This document shows, in pieces, positions 58,640 to 64,000 of a DNA stretch of 64,000 nucleotides. Source of the stretch: Neopestalotiopsis rosae (taxonomy: Eukaryota > Ascomycota > Sordariomycetes > Amphisphaeriales > Sporocadaceae). The notes beneath the pieces are model-generated. The model was not told the origin of the DNA. It worked only from the letters and a program-made list of their open reading frames with translations, and did not search any database. Positions within the stretch are counted from its first letter, which is position 1; every line of letters starts with the position of its first letter. The stretch covers positions 496,001-560,000 of the forward strand of contig JALGAS010000010.1 of the NCBI GenBank assembly GCA_023078685.1, in the 5' to 3' direction. The translations under genes were made by a program, and so were the position numbers.

Positions 58640-58738
58640 CTGCTTGGAAAAAAGTAGATATTTTTGGCTTAGAAAATAATATAAAAATTTTTAATTAAAA
58701 ATAAGGAATAAAAAAGAGGAAGAGAAAAAAAAAATTTA
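58640..58738. repeat. AT-rich block 1
   Basis: About 100 bp of almost pure A/T, ending in a run of ten A's, in sharp contrast to its flanks. It is one of four similar blocks in this zone. Confidence 0.5.
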
Positions 58739-58739
58739 T

Positions 58740-58990
58740 TCGATCCGAGCCAAAGGATAATCTTTAAGGTATCCCTGACCTCAACGTAAACATCGGGGTT
58801 TGAGATATAAAGGTTAAAGGACGTCCTGCTAAACTCGTCCAGGAAGAGCTGGGATTGGATATGAGCGCGAGGAGGGAAGTGCTCGAGAATTTTCTCACCC
58901 GACTCCTTGCCACTTTTAAAGTTGTCGCCCAGGGGTACACCATCGGAAGGGTCGAACCCTCTGATCTTCTCTTTGCCAGTGACAGCTTTA
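58740..58990 (-). pseudogene. Coding-like remnant on the minus strand, possibly a helicase-gene tail
   Basis: The minus frame is open for about 83 residues and reads TGKEKIRGFDPSDGVPLGDN, then SQLFLDEFSRTSFNLYISN. It looks like genuine coding sequence but lacks a start and a recognised domain. An AT-rich block with intron-like edges separates it from the helicase remnant, so it may be a 3' exon of the same gene. Confidence 0.35.
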
Positions 58991-59070
58991 AAAGAAAATA
59001 TTCTAATTAGTTACTAATTTCTTTTTAGGTTTTTGATTTTATATCTTTCTTATATTTAATTCCACCGAAT
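58985..59070. repeat. AT-rich block 2, intron-like on the minus strand
   Basis: On the minus strand it begins GGTGGAATTAAAT and ends in TTTTAAAG. Block 3 at about 60190-60262 has nearly the same edge (GGTGGAATAAATT), which suggests related inserted sequences. Confidence 0.4.
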
Positions 59071-59181
59071 AAGCGAGCCTTTGCTATCCAAACATCGAAT
59101 ATACTAGAATCGGCAAACCCGCGAGTACCCTCATCATCCGGGACCAATGCCACCCAGCGCGAGCCTGCACGTCTGGTTATC

Positions 59182-59990
59182 TTAGTCGCTGATCACGACA
59201 AAGTGCTGCATTCGTCGCGATAGGGCGACAGTTAGCCGCCGCTTATTGACAATAAAGCCGGGAACACTCTCCTCATTGCCAATAAGGCAGAGGACAACCT
59301 ATTTTCTGTCCCCACCCTGGACAGAATCGATTGTGAAGGCCTTTGGGCCAGAGAGGCGCGTATTTCGCCTTATTGCCGTGTTTGTGTGAATAATTGCGGC
59401 TTTGTACGGCATGATCACCGCAATATCCTCTGCCCTGACGCTAATTTCGTTCAACATCGCTGCCAGGAGTCTCTCCGTCTCGTCCCACATGACGACATTT
59501 TTCTTGGACATTGTTGGTCCAACACGCTGGACCACGGTGTCGGGAACATGAACGAAAATTGGTCTTGTGAGCCCTCGGGTTGAGGACCTCACGTCGTAGG
59601 TACTGACAAGGTGGCGTTCCAGTTGATCAGTATAATCGTTCTCCACCAGATCTGGATGCCATGTCATACTTATGCCCGCGTATCTAGCCGCCAACAGCCA
59701 CATGGACGACCCACGGGTCATTCTTCGCTGCATGCTCAAAGTCAAGACCGGCCAGCTATGGGGAACCAGAGAGCCGAGAAGCGTCAGCTTGTCAAATGAT
59801 GCCAGGACGTTGGCCCGATCGTCCTCGACTGCCACTTCCTCACTGAGAACCGCAACACCGAGGAGGCTCTTGTCTCCAGAGAAGAAGAGGTATTGACTAT
59901 GCCACATATTAGCCACAATCGAACGAGGTATCGGGCTGGCCTCGTCGATCAGGACAACTTCAATGACCTGGCGTGTTCTCGGGTCAGTCA
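59182..59990 (-). pseudogene. UPF1/SEN1-like helicase remnant, C-terminal half
   Basis: The minus frame carries a Walker-B-like VVLIDEASPIPRSIV, a core with DIAVIMPYKAAIIHTNTAIR, FTIDSVQGGDRK and, after an in-frame TAG at 59299-59301, NKRRLTVALSRRMQHFVVIS. These are motifs II to VI of superfamily 1 RNA/DNA helicases (AAA_12). The start and the Walker A are absent here, so the gene is broken. It may come from a mobile-element-linked helicase or a lost host gene. Confidence 0.75.
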
Positions 59991-60872
59991 GGGGTAATCA
60001 ACCTTGCACCGCTCACGACTTCGTCACCCATCACGAAGGAACGTGTCACTTCACATACGCGTTGCCTCTTAAATGTGTACACCACAGCCACGTCGAGCCT
60101 TTTTTGAAGCGGCTGCAAAAGCTGCTCAATATTACGATCAGTGGTGCCGGCAACTCGATGACGGTGGAGGCATATGTCAATCACGCGTCACGAGATACTA
60201 TTGTTTATTGTATAAAAATAAAAAAGAATTTATCGAAATATATAAAAGTTTAATTTATTCCACCTCTGTCTTGTGGAATTGTGTCTGGCTTTCCGCCACC
60301 ACTTCGAAATGGCTTCCCTAGACGGTGAATTGTCAGGAGAAGAATACTTAGAAATCCGAATCAACGCTCTCACCTGGTTTTCCATCACCAACAATAGCCC
60401 AGCATGGTTCATGATGTCAAGCTTCGACTCAAGTCCACGCTTAATACGAATAATGCCAAGAAGCGAAAGAAGAACGTTAAAGATCATCGCGCGGCTATTG
60501 CTAATATTATAATAAACGATTTTCGTATATTTTTTTGAAAAAGAAATTTCTTTACTTAATAAATAAATACCAAAATATTTTGCAAAAGAATTCATTACAT
60601 AAATTTTGTTTTTGAGAATTAAAATAAACAAAACAAACATCCAATTCGACTCGTCTATAAGGATGAATCAATGAGTACCAGACAGCAAGATATCGTGACA
60701 ATGAGAACGTAAGCCAGAACGAGTTGTATTGATGGAGTAGAGTTGGGTTATAACAAGCTAAAGTCCCGCCCGCTCCCCGGGTCTGGGGAGGTTCCCATCA
60801 CATTCATTTCACCGCTTCCCACGGTCGCCCCGGCCAAGGACGACTTCACATGACCTCACGTACTCTCGGGTC
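59951..60872. repeat. Imperfect 35-bp direct repeat flanking an 850-bp insertion
   Basis: 59951-59985 and 60837-60872 are near copies (AGGACAACTTCA / AGGACGACTTCA and TTCTCGGGTC / CTCTCGGGTC at their ends). Both derive from the helicase Walker-B region, so the interval between them was inserted into, or duplicated with, that gene. Confidence 0.55.
59991..60836. other. Inserted/degenerate segment inside the helicase gene
   Basis: It contains AT-rich blocks 3 (about 60190-60262) and 4 (about 60515-60640). Between them is a 79-residue plus frame (60273-60512) and a neighbouring frame with a basic stretch (NNAKKRKKNVKDHRAA). No recognised transposase or reverse transcriptase was found. Confidence 0.4.
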
Positions 60873-61422
60873 GATGGCTCCCAAGCGCTGTCCACGGTGG
60901 TGCAAATGACCTGCGCCGCCCGGCGCATGTACTTGGCGAACCAACGAAGTAAAGAACGAAGTTGTTCTTTTGCGACTTCATACCTCCCCTCTTGGCCGCA
61001 CAGTTGTCGATGCCGTGCCAACGACGGACGCTTGGGATCTACAATCGGTTGTGTGCCAAACAACCTGCCAATGGATAGCAGGGGATTCTGCTCGTTCTGG
61101 TCTAGACCCTCTAGCATAACATCCAGCAACAGTCTTTGCCGGACGTTCTCAATTGCCACATACCCAAGTGCCTTCAGGCACCATTCGGCGGTGCTGTTAG
61201 AAGCCTCCCACCACCGGTGGGAGGCTTGGGTGGTCCAAGGCACTCAATGTTTGGCAAACGTAGCTGCCCTATCATCGCGCTGACATCGGCGACCGACTGC
61301 CACTTGCGAATGACAATGGCCTCTGGTCCTGTCGCGGCAAATGATCTCATCATCTTGCTGACCAAGTTGTCAACTGCCGTGTTCGACAGCGCTGTTGCAA
61401 GTACTTTCTGATCACGTAGCAC
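60837..61422 (-). pseudogene. UPF1/SEN1-like helicase remnant, N-terminal part
   Basis: The minus strand encodes KVLATALSNTAVDNLVSKMM, which is helicase motif Ia. A shifted frame gives RAAQVICTTVDSAWEPSTRE, the region just before Walker B. Frame changes break it near 61175-61243, where a perfect 12-bp hairpin lies. Walker A is not found upstream. Together with 59182-59990 it is one disrupted gene. Confidence 0.65.
61201..61227. repeat. Perfect 12-bp inverted repeat with 3-nt loop
   Basis: AAGCCTCCCACC, then ACC, then GGTGGGAGGCTT. A 12-bp perfect stem is unlikely by chance and lies at the frame break of the helicase remnant. It might be an insertion footprint. Confidence 0.7.
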
Positions 61423-63436
61423 TGCAATGTTGGCAACAGCCGCGAGTTTTCGTGACGTTAACCGACTCAGCCTCTCTAGTATAGCCTAGAGCACCATCTC
61501 GTGTCAGGCCGTATATCGCGGTGTATGTCGCAAGACCCATTGCAGTCTGGGTTGTATAGAGCGCAGGCAGCGCACCACTTGACGAGGAGTTGTATAGCTG
61601 TGACGATGTCTGCCTTCAAGGCAACTGACGCAGGCTCCGAGCCTCTGTTCACGAAGATGTAGATACGTAACTCTATGAGATCTTGCTCGCCAAAGACGGT
61701 GTCTCTGAGAGCCTTTCGTACCTTCGGGTAGGCTGACTAGATCTCGCACATCATTTCAATTACAAGTATAAGAATATGATTTGGTGCCTTTCTTAGTATC
61801 GGTTGATGTTGACATCGTTATTCGTTACAATCGTTCTCTGTAGCTTCACCATCACAGTTTGCTATATGATTATGCCGCGAGAAGATTCCGCTCCGATGCT
61901 CACTGGTTGATATTGCGATAGGAAGGGGTGTAAGAATTTTGGCGGAGAAGGGAGGAGGTAGGGGAATTTGGGCACGGGCGAGGCGCCAATTAGTGAGGTC
62001 TAGAATGAAAAGATGAACCATTTACGGTAGCAGGAGGCATGTATCTGGATTGTCAGTGACTCTGAGCTGTTTGCCCAATATGGTCAATTGTAACACAGCG
62101 CACAGTCAGCGAGCCAACGTTGGCAGAAGTCCGGCCGGATTCGTTGCTGAATTAGTCATTCACTGAAAACGGGGGGCAGGCCAGTCCTAATTATCATTCA
62201 AACTCTGATGTTGACTAATTCATCTGACGTGTCATCTACTAACATATGTACCAATGTTGGTTGTGATGGTGCAAGCGTTGCTCCCAGCCGTTGCATTTGT
62301 CCCAACAGGCTGGTGTGGTCCGGATCAAGGGATCGTGGCTGAATGTGATGCATGGCAGCTCTTTGACCAAAAGTGGTCGAACATCGCAAGCAGACCAAAA
62401 TTGCAAACGATCTGATTGTCCACCCTATTATGTCAATAAGTGGTGAAGTGATGGGCCACCATTACGATCTTGACTCATAACCGTAAACGGAGTTAATCAA
62501 CAGAGTATGAAAGCAACACGATGGCTACATATGCATCTTTGACCTCTCCCTTCTTTGCGTTCGATAATTATCGCCGATGGCGATCTACGTGATTATTACT
62601 ACATTGCATATCCGATTAGAAAGTCTGACCAACTTTGAGCATTTCATAGAAATACACTTTTAGCTGTAGAGTACTATCCAAGAGACGGCTGGAAGGTGGA
62701 TCATGGCGGAACATCGCAGTATCATAAGGGCACGTTTTAACCAGGTCCTTTTCGGGCAAGGTTTTGTGACAGCTTGCGATCGTTTTTGGATGCGTTAATT
62801 GTGCCTGTCGAGAGCTTGTTCAGAAGTGACTCGAGGAATGCAATGGAAGTAGCTATTGAAAAGTGAGAGACTATATGAATATCGCTTGTCCTGTCATTTC
62901 ACATAGGACCTATCACGACGATATCTGGATGTTATTGAGAACTTCAATCGGACTTACTTAATCCTGTCGTAGAATAGACGAGTCCGAGAATTCCCGTGGT
63001 AAGTCCTGTGTGATGTTGCGCAAGCCTCCTCTTTGGCCAGGTACAAAGTGCAATATAAGTTGGCCATCCAGTTACGGACAGTGATTCACTGACCGTGGCA
63101 TCTCCAACCAACGATGATTTTGTCGCTCACGAAAACGGGTATACTGAGGCTAGATTGATGTGAATAGATAACGGCCAAGTGACGGAAGCGTCAACTTGTG
63201 TGATTTCAAGTCATCTGCTCACTTCCACCAAGCTCAAACAAATCACAATGTACATCCACCATTATTCACAGCATAATTGGGAGATAACTATAAGAAATGG
63301 AAAGAATTGGCGAGCGGGAAACTCAACCAAACCAGTAAGTCAACACTTCAGTCGAGACATAAGGAGTCAGAAGAATCCTACGAAAATATCACGAACCCGA
63401 AGCAACACAGTAAAGACATCGCGAAGCTAAAGCAAT
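61423..63436. other. Gene-poor stretch, about 2 kb
   Basis: Only short chance frames. Helicase-like coding may continue weakly to about 61500. A probable 5'-UTR intron of the next gene (GTAAGT at about 63340 to CTAAAG at 63432) can be suggested. Confidence 0.4.
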
Positions 63437-64000
63437 ATGTCAGGATCAACAGCCCTACGGCGCACGACCGTTCTACCACTCGACAGGACTCTCTACCGGT
63501 CAGATGTCCCTTTAGAGTCAGATGTCCCTATAGACCCTCTAGAAGACAGAACCGGAGTAGACTTTTTTCTTGGGGATATCGAGAGCCTCACTGCTCCACA
63601 ACAAGCAGACTACTTTCAGATGGGACCCAAAGATCCGACATTCAAGCGATATGACATTAAGCAGAAGCGCAAAGATGCGAGAGGATACCAAACAAAGGTT
63701 ATGAGATACGACGTCAGCATTGAGAAGAACACGTTTGTGGTGGAAGACGCATTTCTAGACCAACACGGGGGTGGAAGAACCACAGCGATGCGACTGAACG
63801 AATTGATCCAGACCTGCTACCGTGATGCGGGCGGAGATGCGAGCAAGCTCCGGCAATTGTTGTTTGTCGACATCATAGACGAAGAAGTCGTAGAGCATAT
63901 AACTACGATGCGCGAACTTATATGCGAGGACCACCCTGAGCTACTGCCACGTGAGGTGGTGTGGCACTCTTCCGATCAGTATAATAAACCCGAGGAATGG
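63437..64000 (+). CDS. Unidentified protein, 5' part (188 codons, runs off the window)
   Basis: The ATG at 63437 lies three codons after an in-frame TAA, and the frame stays open to the last base. Residues 20-31 contain a small tandem duplication (SDVPLE then SDVPID). The body is soluble and charged (KRYDIKQKRKDARGYQ, HGGGRTTAMRLNELIQTCYR). I do not recognise the family; the C-terminal part is needed. The even codon use and long open frame make a real gene likely. Confidence 0.6.
   Translation, partial: MSGSTALRRTTVLPLDRTLYRSDVPLESDVPIDPLEDRTGVDFFLGDIESLTAPQQADYFQMGPKDPTFKRYDIKQKRKDARGYQTKVMRYDVSIEKNTFVVEDAFLDQHGGGRTTAMRLNELIQTCYRDAGGDASKLRQLLFVDIIDEEVVEHITTMRELICEDHPELLPREVVWHSSDQYNKPEEW

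Noticed and set aside
1..64000. Biosynthetic gene cluster with a core synthase
   Set aside because: No PKS, NRPS, terpene synthase or prenyltransferase coding was found; tailoring-type enzymes alone do not prove biosynthesis.
1..64000. CRISPR arrays, bacterial operons or replication origins
   Set aside because: The sequence is eukaryotic with spliceosomal introns; no regularly spaced direct repeats other than the protein-coding repeat array at 40-41 kb.

Overview
The window is nuclear DNA from a filamentous ascomycete, most likely a Sordariomycete (Hypocreales would fit, but the species cannot be read from the sequence). The evidence is short 48-90 bp GT-AG introns with CTAAC/CTGAC-type branch points, Zn2Cys6 regulators, a HET-domain gene, extracellular tyrosinase and intradiol dioxygenase, and APC/MFS permeases. 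No PKS, NRPS or terpene synthase is visible. The enzyme mix looks catabolic or tailoring: amidase, amine oxidase, class III aminotransferase, FAD oxidoreductases, aldehyde dehydrogenase, ring hydroxylase, ring-cleaving dioxygenase, 5-oxoprolinase and uptake permeases.

Layout. 0-4 kb: 3' end of a gene, a transcription-factor-like protein without a visible zinc cluster, and an amino-acid/choline permease. 4.4-10.7 kb: amidase, a cupin-aminotransferase fusion, and a DAO-family FAD oxidoreductase. 10.7-14.1 kb: a gene graveyard with the tail of a sugar transporter, the tail of a glutathione transferase and a broken FAD monooxygenase. 14.9-27.8 kb: the dense core with P450-A, flavin amine oxidase, a six-exon Zn2Cys6 regulator, a Rid-like protein, an intact FAD monooxygenase and P450-B. 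28-38 kb: EutQ-like cupin, a second permease broken only by one TAG codon, ALDH, a second DAO-type oxidoreductase with an internal deletion, a secreted intradiol dioxygenase and a secreted tyrosinase. 39.6-43.3 kb: a HET-domain gene with about twelve near-identical short repeats, frameshifts and a decayed ankyrin tail. 44-57.4 kb: 5-oxoprolinase, Dal5-type MFS transporter, class I glutamine amidotransferase-like protein, an isocitrate-lyase-family protein without the catalytic motif, and a second Zn2Cys6 regulator. 57.4-63.4 kb: degenerate DNA with AT-rich blocks and pieces of a UPF1/SEN1-like helicase. A new ORF starts at 63437 and runs out of the window.

Possible joint function (inference). 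The permeases and amidase could bring in and open an amide or amine. The amine oxidase, DAO oxidoreductases, aminotransferase and ALDH could deaminate and oxidise it, with the Rid-like protein handling imine or enamine intermediates. The P450s, FAD monooxygenase, tyrosinase and intradiol dioxygenase could act on an aromatic part. The set DAO oxidase + ALDH + class III aminotransferase + GATase-like hydrolase + APC permease + 5-oxoprolinase resembles the composition of the bacterial gamma-glutamyl (Puu) amine pathway. Several members are broken by TGG-to-TAG changes, internal deletion or frameshift, so the locus is either decaying in this strain or has stop codons that could be recoded.
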